From positions 62,001-126,000 of the forward strand of contig JADJAE010000019.1 of NCBI GenBank assembly GCA_016704445.1: DNA of 64,000 bases. Direction: 5' to 3'. Below are positions 38,543-48,859 of this stretch, piece after piece. A program made the translations under genes and the position numbers. The notes below the pieces were generated by a model that had not been told where the DNA came from, searched no databases, and saw only the letters and a program-made list of their open reading frames with translations. This DNA is from Deltaproteobacteria bacterium. Lineage in GTDB: Bacteria; Myxococcota_A; Polyangia; Polyangiales; Ga0077539. Every line of letters begins with the position of its first letter. Within the stretch, counting starts at the first letter, position 1.

Positions 38543-41500
38543 ATGAGCGAATTCGAAGTCGAGACCCCGATCCTCAACTCTCCCTTCGACGCCCCGGCGG
38601 AGCACTGGGACATCGAGCACGGGCGCCCGGCGATCCGCGCGCAGGGGCGTCGGCCGGCGGTCTACTACTACCGCGACCCGAAGGCCCCGGCGGAGCGCTA
38701 CCGCGACCAGGAGGAGGGCCTCGCGATCGAGCTCCTGCTGGTGAATCGCATCCGCCGTCAGCTCGACGTGTGGCGCGCTGCGGACTACGACGGAGTGACG
38801 CGCACGACGCTGGAGCTGCTGCGGCACTGGCGGCGCGAGGGGCGGCGTCAGCGGCTCTTCTTCGCGCAGCTCGAGGCGGCGGAGACGGTGATCTTTCTGG
38901 TGGAGGCCGAGGCGCGGTTTCGACAGGGGGTGGAGGTTCCGCTCGACGACCCTGGAGAGGCGAAGCGGGCGGCGGGAGACAAGCTGCTGCGGCGCTACGC
39001 CTGCAAGATGGCGACGGGCGCGGGCAAGACTACCGTGATGGCGATGCTCGCGGCGTGGAGCATCCTCAACAAGCTCGATAGCCCCGACGACGCGCGCTTC
39101 TCGGACGCGGTTCTGGTGGTGTGCCCCAACGTGACCATTCGGCAGCGGCTGCAGGAGCTCGACCCGGCGCGCATGGACGCCAGCCTGTATGCAACGCGCG
39201 ACCTGGTTCCGTCGGCGCTTCTGCCGCGGCTGTCGAGCGGGCGCGTGGTGGTGACCAACTGGCATGTGTTCGAGCCGCGGCCGCTGCACGTCGGCGACGA
39301 GGCGGCGAAAGTGGTGAAGGCGGGGGTGCGGAGGGTGAGCGAGGAGCGGCTCACCATCGGCGAGCGCAAGACGACGCAGGGGCGTGGCGCGAAGACCATC
39401 ACGGCGCGGGAGTACGAGCAGCAGCGGGCGATGGGGCTGCTCACGGTGATCGAAGAGAAGCGCGACCGGGACGGCGAGCTGACGTCGGTGCGGGTGGAGT
39501 CGGTGCGCTACGAGGAGAGCGACCGGGCGGTGCTGTCGCGGGTGCTCGGATCGGGGATGCGCGGGCGCAAGAACGTCCTCGTGCTCAACGACGAGGCGCA
39601 CCACGCGTATCGGCGGCGCTCGGCAGCGCCCGAGGCGCCCGAGGTCGACCTCGATGAGGAGGAGCGCGACGAGCTGGAGGTCGAGGCGCGCGAGGCGACG
39701 GTCTGGGTTGAGGGCCTCGACCGGCTGCACCGGCGGAGCCGGGGTGAACTTCTGCGTCGACCTCTCGGCGACGCCGTACTACCTCGGGAGCGCGGGAGCG
39801 GATGCGTTCCGCCCGTATCCGTGGGTGGTGAGCGACTTCGGGCTCACCGACGCGATCGAGTCGGGGCTGGTGAAGATCCCGCAGCTCGCGGCGCGCGACA
39901 CGACGGGCGCGCAGGTGCCCGGGTACTTCAACATCTGGAACTGGGTGATCCCGCAGGTCACCACGTCGGAGAAGGCGGACAAGCGGAAGAGCCCGCGGCC
40001 CGAGGCAATCGTTCGCTACGCGCACCCACCGCTGGCCATGGTGGCGGGGATGTGGCGCGAGACCTTCGTGGAGTGGAAGCGCGACGCCGCCGACCCGCGC
40101 TCGCCGGTCTTCATCATCGTGTGCAAGAACATCCCCCTCGCGAAGCTGCTCTACGAGTGGATCGCCGAGGGTTCGACGGTGGCGGGTCTCCCGCCGTTTC
40201 GGGTGGAGGAGCTTCGCAACGCGCCGGGGGCGCTGCACACGCTTCGGGTCGACACGAAGGTCGTGCACGAGACCGACACGGGCGAGACCAAGGACGACGA
40301 GCTCCTGTGGATGCGCTACACGCTCGACAGCGTCGGGCGGGTCGCGTGGCCCGGCGGATGCGTCGGGCGACCCGGTCTACCCGAGCGGCTTCCAGGAGCT
40401 CGCCGAAGGCCTCGGGCGCCCGCTCGATCCGCCGGGTCGGGGGGTGCGGTGCATCATCTCGGTGGCGATGCTGACGGAGGGCTGGGACTCCAGCACGGTC
40501 ACCCACATCGCGGGCTTGCGTCCCTTCGCGTCACAGCTTCTGTGCGAGCAGGTGGTGGGCCGCGCCCTGCGACGGCGGCACTATGACCTGCGGGAAGACG
40601 GTCGCTTTGGCGAGGAGCTCGCGCGCGTGCTCGGGGTGCCCTTCCAGGTGGTCCCGTACAAGCAGAGCCCGAAGGGGGCGGCGTTGCCCGTGGCGACGAG
40701 GCAGCACGTGCGCGCGCTCAGCGAGCGCCGCGCGCTGGAGATCACCTTTCCCAGGGTGCAGGGGTACTGCCAGTCGGTTCGCAACGAGCTCACGGTCAAC
40801 TGGTCGACCGTGCCGGTGCTGGAGATCGACCCCGAGCACATCCCCTCGGAGGTCGAACTGCGCGCTGCGATCCCGACGCGGCGGGCGTTGCCGTCGTTGT
40901 TCAGCCCGGGGCACGTCGACCACGCCACGCTGGATGGGTACTTCGACGCCGCTCGCCGTCAGGAGCTCGTCTTCGACATTGCGGCTTCGCTGACCAGTGA
41001 ATTCACCCAGCGGCATGGCCTCGCGCCGCACATCGTCTTCCCGCAGCTCGTGAGAATCACCCGGGAGTATTTGAACGAGCGCGTGATCGTGCGGCGCGGT
41101 GCGGCGATGGAGCACGTGCTGTTGGGTCAGTACTGGCAGCAGGTCATCGAGCAGCTTGGACTGGCGATCCACTCGGACATCCCGAACGAAGCGCCGATCG
41201 TGCCGAGGCTCGACCCGGTTCGTGCCGAGGGCTCGACGTGCGACGTAGATTTCTGGACGTCGAAGCCTGTACGCGAGGTGACGAAGAGCCACGTGAACCT
41301 CGTCACCGCGGACACCGACAGGTGGGAGCAGACGGCCGCATACTTCATCGACACGCATCCGCTGGTGAAGGCCTTCGTGAAGAACGATGGTCTCGGGCTC
41401 ACGATCCCGTATCAGGACGGCCACACCCTGCATGACTACATCCCCGACTTCGTGGTGCAGCTTCTCGGCGGGACGAAGCTGCTGATCGAGGTGAAGGGGT

Positions 41501-41655
41501 ACGACAAGAAGGCGGACATCAAAGCAGCCGCCGCCCGGCTCTGGGTTGGGGCGGTCACCGCGAGCGGTCGCTTTGGGCGTTGGGAGTATCGGCTCGTACG
41601 TCGGCCGACGGACGTGGTCACGGCGATCGATGACGTGGAGCAGATGAGCTTTTGA
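38543..41655 (+). CDS. Type III-like restriction helicase-nuclease (Res), two frameshifts
   Basis: About 1037 residues from ATG 38543, three bases after the previous stop. Walker A (Thr-Gly-Ala-Gly-Lys-Thr-Thr, near residue 157) and the DEAH-type Asn-Asp-Glu-Ala-His-His (near 349) mark the helicase; Asp-Leu-Ser-Ala-Thr-Pro and Val-Gly-Arg-Ala-Leu-Arg-Arg are later motifs. A C-terminal Ile-Pro-Asp-Phe-(x)n-Ile-Glu-Val-Lys-Gly fits a PD-(D/E)XK nuclease. The frame changes near 39730 and near 40355, both beside GC-rich runs. This would cut unmethylated foreign DNA, with Mod supplying protection. Confidence 0.8.
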
Positions 41656-41873
41656 GGGAGACGATCGAGAAACACTACCGCCCAAGGCGGCATCACGGGC
41701 GCTTCTGGACGCTGTCCTGGGGCGACGAACGTCGCGTCATGGTTGTTCTGTAGGCGATGGCGAAATCGTGGCCGGGAGGGGGGCGGGTTGGACTTCCCTA
41801 TCTCTACTCCGCCCTGCACGACGCGATTCCCATGTTCCCGATGAGCGCCGCCCCGCTACGATCGCGGCACACG

Positions 41874-42623
41874 ATGGCCACCCCGAAGCGCACCCGCACC
41901 TCTCCGCCCACAGCGTCTCCGAAGCCCGCCCCGAAGGCCCTCGTCGAGCGCGCCCGCACGCTTCACGAGGCCCGCCGCCAGCGCCTCGCGGCCGACGGCT
42001 TCGACGCCATCGCGCGCGTCCGCGAGCGTCGCGCGGACATCTCCGCCAGCTTCTACGACGTCGGCGAGGCGCTCGTCGTCCTCCAGCGCGAGGGCATCGC
42101 CGAGGCCCTCGGCTGCGCCGACTTCGACGCCATCTGCCGCGATCACCTCGACCTGTCGCCTTCCCACGCGCGGCGCCTCGTCGACCTCGTCGCTCGCCTC
42201 ACGCGCGGGCTCGCCGTGTCGCTCGGCGTCGACCGCGCCAGCGCCCTCATGGCGCTCGTCGACGCCACCCCCGACGACGACGCGCCCGCGGACATCCTCC
42301 ACGCGACGCTCGTCCTCCCGTCGGGCGCGAAGCTCGACGTCGACAAGGCTCCGACCGAGGCGATCTACGCGGCGGCGAAGGAGCTCCGCCAGGCCGCGGC
42401 GCCGTCCGCGAAGCGCGCGAGGGGCCTCACCACCAGCGCCGCCGAGCGCTCCCGCTTCGCCGCGGCGACGAAGCGGGCGGCGGGCGACGCGCGCTTCGAA
42501 GGGATCGAGCCGAGGCTCGTTGCGAGGGGGAGGGTGAAGGGCGCCGCCGTGCGCGTGGACGTACCGCTCGACCTCTGGGAGGCGATGGTGTCCGCCGTTG
42601 TTCGAGCGAAGAAGACTCGTTAG
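41874..42623 (+). CDS. Unrecognised basic/helical protein beside the restriction island
   Basis: 249 residues from ATG 41874 after a 218-base gap. It starts with a Pro/Thr-rich basic tail, then a helical domain that includes Ser-Pro-Ser-His-Ala-Arg-Arg-Leu-Val-Asp, which could be a DNA-binding turn, and ends in a Lys/Arg-rich tail. It lies between the Res gene and the right border repeat. I cannot name a family; a DNA-binding role is inference from the composition. Confidence 0.5.
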   Translation: MATPKRTRTSPPTASPKPAPKALVERARTLHEARRQRLAADGFDAIARVRERRADISASFYDVGEALVVLQREGIAEALGCADFDAICRDHLDLSPSHARRLVDLVARLTRGLAVSLGVDRASALMALVDATPDDDAPADILHATLVLPSGAKLDVDKAPTEAIYAAAKELRQAAAPSAKRARGLTTSAAERSRFAAATKRAAGDARFEGIEPRLVARGRVKGAAVRVDVPLDLWEAMVSAVVRAKKTR

Positions 42624-42635
42624 CGGAGCGCCGCA

Positions 42636-42706
42636 GAAAACCAGGGCAGGTATTCGCGAAAACCAGGGCGGCTATTCGCGACGTGTTCCCCTTGTGACGC
42701 GCTGCG
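42636..42706. repeat. Right border repeat of the restriction island
   Basis: Two tandem 22-base units beginning gaaaaccagggc (42636-42657 and 42658-42679), then eight bases, then ccccttgtgacgcgctgcg (42688-42706). All match the left border at 33800-33862 with few changes; the 19-base block has moved to the other side of the tandem pair. Confidence 0.8.
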
Positions 42707-42734
42707 CTGCCGTGATAGACGCGGCGCCCCTTCG

Positions 42735-43073
42735 ATGCAGCGCACCATGGATCGCTCGCCCCTCGTGACCTTCACGGTCATCCTCCGCCCGCCCGTCACC
42801 GAGCCCGGCCGCAGCCGCCGCTGGAGCGCCCACTGCCTCGACCTCAACCTCGGCGTCTCGGCCAGCACCGCCTCCGCCGTGCGCATGCGCCTCGCGTCGT
42901 CCATCGCCGCGCACGTCGCCCTCGGCCCCATCCTCAAGGACCGGCGCGAGGCCGACCCCTCCCTCTGGAAGGAAGCCAGCGACGCGCCCCTCGTCACCCA
43001 CCAGGTCGTCGAGACCGACGCGGGCACCGTAGCCGTCCGCTACGTGCAGCCCGACGCCGCCCTCGCCAACTGA
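42735..43073 (+). CDS. HicB-like small protein
   Basis: 112 residues from ATG 42735 (42747 also possible). The middle contains Trp-Ser-Ala-His-Cys-Leu-Asp-Leu-Asn-Leu-Gly followed by a helix with many Ala, like the Trp-x-Ala-x-x-x-Asp-x pattern of the HicB antitoxin fold. There is no HicA-type toxin gene beside it, so it may be an orphan or a RNase-H-like regulator. The repeat ends 28 bases before. Confidence 0.45.
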   Translation: MQRTMDRSPLVTFTVILRPPVTEPGRSRRWSAHCLDLNLGVSASTASAVRMRLASSIAAHVALGPILKDRREADPSLWKEASDAPLVTHQVVETDAGTVAVRYVQPDAALAN

Positions 43074-43125
43074 CCCTTCTCTCCATCCCTCAAGGGCGGT
43101 GGCGGCGGCAGCCGGAGCCTGCTCC

Positions 43126-44127
43126 TCAGCTCACCCGCTTCGCCAGCGTCTCCGCGAAGGCCATCGTGCCGACGTTGCCGCCCAGGTCGCTGGTGCGCAC
43201 GTCGGTCTCGCCGTAGAGCCACGCCACGGCGCTCTCCACCTTGCTCGCCGCCTCTCGCTCGCCCATCGCGTGAAGCATCATCGCCGCCGACAGGATCAGC
43301 GCCGTCGGGTTGGCGATGCCCTTGCCCGCGATGTCCGGCGCGCTCCCGTGGACGGCCTCGAAGACCGCGCAGTTCTCTCCGAAGTTCGCGCCGGGCACCA
43401 CGCCGAGGCCGCCGACGAGGCCCGCGCAAAGGTCGCTGAGAATGTCTCCGTAGAGGTTGTCCATCACCAGCACGTCGTAGCGAGAGGGGTCTCGCACCAG
43501 CTGCATGCAGCACGCGTCGACGATGGCCTCGTTGGCCTCGATGTCGGGGAAGCGCTTGGACACCCGCCGCGTCACGTCGAGGAACATCCCGTCCGTGAGC
43601 TTCATGATGTTGGCCTTGTGCACCGTGGTGACCTTCTTCCGGCCGTTGCTGCGCGCATACCTGAACGCGTACTCCGCGATGCGCTGGCAGGCCCGCTCGG
43701 TCACGATCTTCAGGCTCTCCGCCACGCCCGGGACCACCATGTGCTCGACGCCCGAGTACAGCCCCTCGGTGTTCTCCCTCACGATCACCAGGTCGACGTC
43801 CTCGTAGCGGGACGGAACCCCCTTGATGCTCTTCACCGGCCGCACGCACGCGTAGAGGTCGAGCGCCCGACGGAGCGTCACGTTCACCGAGCGGAAGCCC
43901 GACCCGATGGGCGTCCCCACGGGGCCCTTCAGCGCGATGCGGTTGCGTCGCACCGACTCGATGGCCTCGTCGGGGCACGGGTTGCCGTACTTCTCCGCCG
44001 CCGCAGCGCCCGCCTCGTAGGGCTCCCAGCGCACCTTCACCCCCGTGGCCGCCACCACGAGCTGCGTCGCCGCCGTCACCTCGGGGCCGATGCCATCACC
44101 CGGAATCAGCGTGACCGTGTACTCCAT
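43126..44127 (-). CDS. NAD-dependent isocitrate/isopropylmalate-type dehydrogenase
   Basis: 333 residues from ATG 44127. The family start Ile-Pro-Gly-Asp-Gly-Ile-Gly-Pro-Glu is intact, as is [22 protein letters not shown] and the NAD block [10 protein letters not shown]. The Arg-Glu-Asn-Thr-Glu-Gly and short length suit NAD-dependent isocitrate dehydrogenase, though homoisocitrate or isopropylmalate are not excluded. The reaction gives a 2-oxo acid, CO2 and NADH. No leu or lys genes lie nearby to decide. Confidence 0.88.
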   Translation of the reverse strand: MEYTVTLIPGDGIGPEVTAATQLVVAATGVKVRWEPYEAGAAAAEKYGNPCPDEAIESVRRNRIALKGPVGTPIGSGFRSVNVTLRRALDLYACVRPVKSIKGVPSRYEDVDLVIVRENTEGLYSGVEHMVVPGVAESLKIVTERACQRIAEYAFRYARSNGRKKVTTVHKANIMKLTDGMFLDVTRRVSKRFPDIEANEAIVDACCMQLVRDPSRYDVLVMDNLYGDILSDLCAGLVGGLGVVPGANFGENCAVFEAVHGSAPDIAGKGIANPTALILSAAMMLHAMGEREAASKVESAVAWLYGETDVRTSDLGGNVGTMAFAETLAKRVS

Positions 44128-44303
44128 TGTGCCTTCCGCTCCTCAGTGGATCCCTGCGGTAGCCGATCGTCCGCGGGGCGGTCTACCGATAACTTCCTGA
44201 CGCTCTGCGTCGCGCCAGCCGTGAGACATACCGTGTGCGACAGGGCCTGCGGATTGCACAGCCCCCGTGAGAGACTCGAAGCGCTTATGGAGGCGGTGTG
44301 CTG

Positions 44304-44831
44304 ATGCGACGTGCGATCCTGCTGTCGGCAGGGATGTTTCTTGGGTGTGCCAGCACCATCGATGGCACAGGTGGCCTCGACGGTGGCCGTGACGCGGGCG
44401 GCGACGGGGCCTCCCGGCGCGACGCCCCGGCCGACGCGAGGGACGTCCCCTATTTCGACACCAACGCCTATGACGTCTTCCGAGAGGACGCCTGCCCCGG
44501 CGCCCGCCCTCCGGCGCAGCGCGCCTACGAGTGCGACCCGCTCTCCCGCTCCGGCTGCCCGGCCGACCAGGGCTGCTACGCGTACATCGAGTACCCCACG
44601 GTGCGCTGCGGGAGCGAGATCTACCGCGCGCGGTGCTTCGAGGCGGGCACCACGGCGACGGGGATGTTCTGCCGCAGCGGCACCGAGTGCACCGCCGGCG
44701 CGGGCTGCTTCGTGACCGGCGCGATGAACCGCTGCCTCCAGCTCTGCCGCCTCGACGGCGCCGAGCCGCGGTGCCAGCGCGGCACGGTGTGTGAGCCCAC
44801 CGACCTCCCGGACTTCGGTGCCTGCCAGTGA
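44304..44831 (+). CDS. Cysteine-rich lipoprotein
   Basis: 175 residues from ATG 44304 with GGAGG ten bases before (a GTG six bases earlier is possible). Lipobox Met-Phe-Leu-Gly-Cys near residue 15. The first 50 mature residues are Gly/Asp-rich, a typical spacer in myxobacterial lipoproteins; the rest has twelve or so cysteines in Cys-x-x-x-x-x-Cys groups. Stop overlaps the next start (GTGA). Function not known; surface adhesion or sensing is inference. Confidence 0.65.
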   Translation: MRRAILLSAGMFLGCASTIDGTGGLDGGRDAGGDGASRRDAPADARDVPYFDTNAYDVFREDACPGARPPAQRAYECDPLSRSGCPADQGCYAYIEYPTVRCGSEIYRARCFEAGTTATGMFCRSGTECTAGAGCFVTGAMNRCLQLCRLDGAEPRCQRGTVCEPTDLPDFGACQ

Positions 44832-46398
44832 TCCGCCCGTGGCGACTCGGGTTGCTACCGTGGGCGCTGCTCGGCTGCGGCGCCCGAACGGGCCTGGAGG
44901 TGCGCGACGCGGGCCCGCTGCCCCCGCAGTGCGTGACCGACCAGGACTGCGATGACCGGGCGTTCTGCAACGGCGCCGAGACCTGCCAGGAGGAGCGCTG
45001 CATCCCCGGCGCTCCGCTGGTGTGCCTGGGCAGCACCGCGTGCTCGACGGTGGCCTGCGACGAGGAGGCCCGCGCCTGCCGCACCACCCCCGCCACGGAG
45101 GACCGCGACCGCGACGGCTTCCGCGCGCCGAGGCCGGGCACCTCGCCCGGGTCGCCGGACCGCTGCGGCGACGACTGCGACGACGACGACCCGGAGGTGC
45201 ATCCCGGCGCGGTCGAGCGCTGCAACGGCGTCGACGATGACTGCAACGGGATCATCGACGACAACGCGACGCTCACGCCCACCGGCGACGCGGTGCGGGT
45301 GAGCGAGGCCGCCGTGGCCCCGAGCGGCCCGGGCGGCGTCCAATGGACGGGATCGCGATATGGGGTGAGCTACTGGGGATACGACAGCGGGAGGGCGCAT
45401 GTGTACTTCCGGCAGATCGACCGGACGGGCGCTCCCTCGGCGATGCAGCAGCAGGTGACCACCACGCCCAACGACGCCTTCGGGGCGGCCCTCGCCTGGA
45501 ACGGCCGGGTGCTCGGCGCCGTGTGGCAGGACCGGCGCGACCCGTCGGGGGGATACGAGATCTATTTCAACCGGCTGACCCCCGGAGGGCGAGCGGCTCG
45601 GGCCCGACCAGCGCATCTCCTTCGCGCCGGGCTTCTCCATCAACCCCAACATCGTGTGGACGGGGGAGGAGTTCGTGCTGGTCTGGCAGGACGAGCGCGA
45701 CTCCGTGGGCGCAGGGGAGCTACGAGGTGTACGCGCAGCGCGTCGACGCCGAGGGGAGGCTCATCCAGCCCAATCAGAGGCTGACCCGAGAGCGCTCCAA
45801 CAGCGAGGCGCCCTCCGTGGCGGTGAACGACACGGGCCTGGCGGTGGCCTGGATGGACGGTCGCAGCGGGCGCCGCGCGGTGTGGTTCGCCACCTTCACC
45901 CGAGGGCTCACCCGGGTCACCGTCGACCGGCAGGTGTCTCCGGTCAACCAGAGCGCGGTGGCCCCGCAGCTCGTCTGGAACCGCGACCGCTGGATGCTCG
46001 CCTGGTACGACGACGACGAGGCCTCCCCCGACCACGAGCTGTGGGGCGCCACGCGCGACGCCTCGGGCAACCCCCTGGTGGCCCCCCGGCGTCTCACCAT
46101 GGACGCGGGCTTCAGTCGATATCCCAGCTTGTTGCCATTGGGCGACAGGGTGTTGGTGGCCTGGGCCGACGACCGCGACGGCGCGCAGTACTCCCTGTGG
46201 GCGCGGGTGTTCAACGCCGACCTCACGCCGCTGAGCGCGGAGTCCCGGGTGACGCGCACCGCGATGGGCCCCACGGCGAGCGTGTATCCGTCGCTCGTGA
46301 GAGGGCCGGAGGGCGACGTGGGGGTGCTCTTCCGCGATCAGCGGGAGGGGCGCATCCAGGCGTGGTTCACCCGGCTGCGGTGCGCGATTCCGCGGTAG
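44828..46398 (+). CDS. Lipoprotein with a MopE-type metal-binding motif, two frameshifts
   Basis: About 520 residues from GTG 44828. The N-terminus is a lipoprotein signal (Leu-Leu-Gly-Cys) and a Cys-rich part; near residue 117-140 lies [39 protein letters not shown], then [30 protein letters not shown], the putative metal-binding motif seen in MopE and many myxobacterial proteins. A repeat-rich C-terminal part with Trp-Thr-Gly, Val-Trp-Gln-Asp-Glu-Arg and similar blocks looks like a beta-propeller. Frameshifts near 45590 and 45712 change the frame 2-0-1; the repaired protein is continuous. Outside-facing surface protein. Confidence 0.65.
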
Positions 46399-46401
46399 GC
46401 G

Positions 46402-47723
46402 TCAGTCGCCGAGGCCGGCGTCGTTGAGCTCCACCGGGCGGTCGTTGCAGCCGCTCTTGTCCTCGCCGGGGATCACGATGACCACGTCCTGCGAGCCGAG
46501 GTTGGCGCGGCCGTCGCCGAAGAACTGCACCCTCGCCGGGAAGCGCTGCGCGGTCGCCATGCGGGGGAGCCTGTTCTGCAGGTCGAGCGCGAAGGTGAGC
46601 CGGGTGCCCGGGACCACCCCGTAGAAGGTCGTGCCGTCGAAGCGCTCGATGTTGGTCATCGGGATGGCGGAGGCGGGGCGCACCGCCAGCACGAACTGCG
46701 AGGCGGGATGCGTCGGGTCGAGGTCGATGAGCCGCGCCGAGGCGTTGAAGCGCACCTGCTGGGTGAAGGTCTCCACCGCGGCCACCACCCGGGTGTCGAG
46801 GTCGCGGCCGTCAGGCGGCGATGTCACCACACCGGCACGCCCGAGGCGGTGACCGAGAGCGTGGTGTCGACGGCGGCGGCGCATGTCGTCGAGCCCGATG
46901 CCGGGGTCGTGCAGCCGTGCTCTTGCCCCCGCCGGGGATCACGATGACCACGGGCCTCGCGGCAGCCGAGGCCGGCGCGGCGTCGCGAAGAACGGCACCG
47001 CGGGCGCCGCGGGGTGCCGCGGGGGAGCCGGTCCTGCGTCGAGCGCGTTGAAGCGGTTGAGCGGACCGTTGTGCGATGGCGCGTCGGCGTCCAGCGCCAT
47101 GATGGTCTTCGCGTTGGGCGGAGGCGGCCGCACCGCCAGACGGCCGGGGACAGGGCGGGCGCGCGGGGTGAGGTCCGATGACCCGCGCCGGCGTAGCGCA
47201 CCTGGAAGAAGGGCCTCGATCATGGCCTCGGGGTTGTCTCCGCCGCCTCCGGTGACGATGCCGTCGACGGCGCCCTGCACGTTGGCGATGCCGCGGTCGA
47301 TGGGGGAGACGAGGGTGAAGGGGATGTCCGTCGGGTCGCCGAGAATCGACGCCACCTGGGCGCGGACGCGGAAGATTCGGCGTAGGCGCGCGCGCCGACA
47401 GCGCGTCGTCGATGCGCGGGCGATGGCCGCGCGATGCTGCGCTGGAGGTTGGCGGCTGAGGTTGTCGATCTCGCGGTCCATCGACCCGGTGCCGTCGATG
47501 AGGCGTTGAGCGGCGGCGACGCTGACCGGGGGCGCGTCTCAGGGTTGACCACGATGATGCCCCGGCGTCTTGGGGCCAGCTCGATGCAGGTCTCCGGCGG
47601 CCGCGGCGCGGGGGTCGACGGGCGGGGAGGATCGGTGAGCACGTCCGGGCCCGCGGCCCCCTGCGGGCGCGGCCCCGACGACCGTCGCGAGCAGCACTGG
47701 GCCACCCGGACCAGGCGGTTCAT
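46402..47723 (-). pseudogene. VWA-type lipoprotein, heavily frameshifted
   Basis: Read from an ATG at 47723 (Met-Asn-Arg-Leu-Val-Arg) on three frames. Seen are Asp-Gly-Thr-Gly-Ser-Met (a MIDAS metal-binding start of a von Willebrand A domain), Pro-Phe-Thr-Leu-Val-Ser-Pro-Ile-Asp-Arg-Gly-Ile-Ala and Gly-Gly-Asp-Asn-Pro-Glu-Ala-Met. The part at 46402-46800 is in good order (a beta domain ending Asp-Asp-Ala-Gly), but 46830-47420 needs at least four shifts. A second, degraded copy of the end (with ggatcacgatgaccacg at about 46473 and 46938) lies inside. Either a decayed duplicate or poor sequence; I cannot decide. Confidence 0.4.
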
Positions 47724-48002
47724 GGCGGCCTGCAGGAGGCGAAGCCGCGACCCACGGACGACCCGACGACGGGCGAAGGCGATCGTCCCGCCCCGGTCGC
47801 CGCGTCGACGCGGCCTCCCAGCGGGCGGCGGTCGTCGGCGAGGCGTCGAGGTGGCCGCCCAATGGCCACCTCGTCGATGGCGCGGGCGATGGCCGGGAGC
47901 GGTCGGCGAGTGCGCTGGCAGGTCGGCGTTGAGGTTGTCGAGCTCGCCGTCTTCAGCCGGGGCGGTCGCGATGAAGCACGACGTCGGGCGCTCTGGGGGG
48001 CT

Positions 48003-48859
48003 CCAGGTCGACCGGATGACTGGCGTCCCCGGCGCACCAGGGCGTGGAGGCTCTCGGCGATCTCAGGCACCGGGAGCTGCGTCTCCCCCGGGGTGCACCG
48101 GGGCGGCGGCGGCGATGGGGGGGAGGGCGAAGGGGGCGAGCACGTCGGTGGCCGGGCCGAGCCCGTCGGAGACCAGCACCGCGGCGGCCTGGAGGTAGTT
48201 GGAGACGGGCACCACGCGGCGGCCGTAGATTCCGAAGAAGCCCGGGTCGCTGCGGCCCTCGCGGCGGCTGAAGACGCGCGGCGCGAAGTCCCCGCGGGCG
48301 GTGCGGTGCACCAGCGGATGATCTCCGAGACCACGTCGGCGTAGGTGCGGGACTGCTCCAGCACGGCGGTGAGCTGGCGGTCGGAGACCTTGCCCGCGAG
48401 CACGTCGGCGTAGAGGGAGTAGACGAGCGCGTCGGCCTCGGCGTCGTCGCCGAAGAGGGTCTCCGGGAGGTCGGGCGGGGTCCGCGTGCGGGCCGACAGG
48501 AGGGCGGGGAGCTTGTAGCCCACCTGGTCGCGCAGCGCGCGGAAGCGCAGCCGCATGATGTTGCGCAGGGAGGGCTTGAGGGTGAACTCGTCCCACGCGA
48601 TGCCGTCGAGCCGGAGCTTGGACTCCAGGGCGCCGCGCATCTGCTCCGGGCTGCCGGAGAGGATGGTGACCCGGCTGGGCTGGTGGAGGCGCAGCGCCCG
48701 GATGAGCCGCGCGGCGCCGGGGACGGAGCGCTTGGTCTCCGGGGTCTCGACGGCGGTCTTCAGGAGGTCGAGCCAGTGGTCGAACTCCGTGTGCAGGTAG
48801 GTCTTGTCGAGGTCCCAGCGGAAGACGTGCTGCGGGGCGGACGAGGGGTCGCGACTCAC
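48003..48859 (-). CDS. HAD-like App1/LNS2-type phosphatase, frameshifted
   Basis: Read from GTG 48859, which overlaps the previous stop (GTGA). The first 190 residues are in frame: Phe-Arg-Trp-Asp-Leu-Asp-Lys-Thr-Tyr (an aspartate-phosphatase start like Asp-x-Asp), Leu-Ser-Gly-Ser-Pro-Glu-Gln-Met and Leu-Phe-Gly-Asp-Asp-Ala-Glu-Ala-Asp (last HAD motif). That fits the phosphatidate phosphatase App1-like group (DUF2183). A shift near 48310 and one near 48090 change the frame; the end is uncertain, and 47724-48002 holds no gene I can support. Confidence 0.5.
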
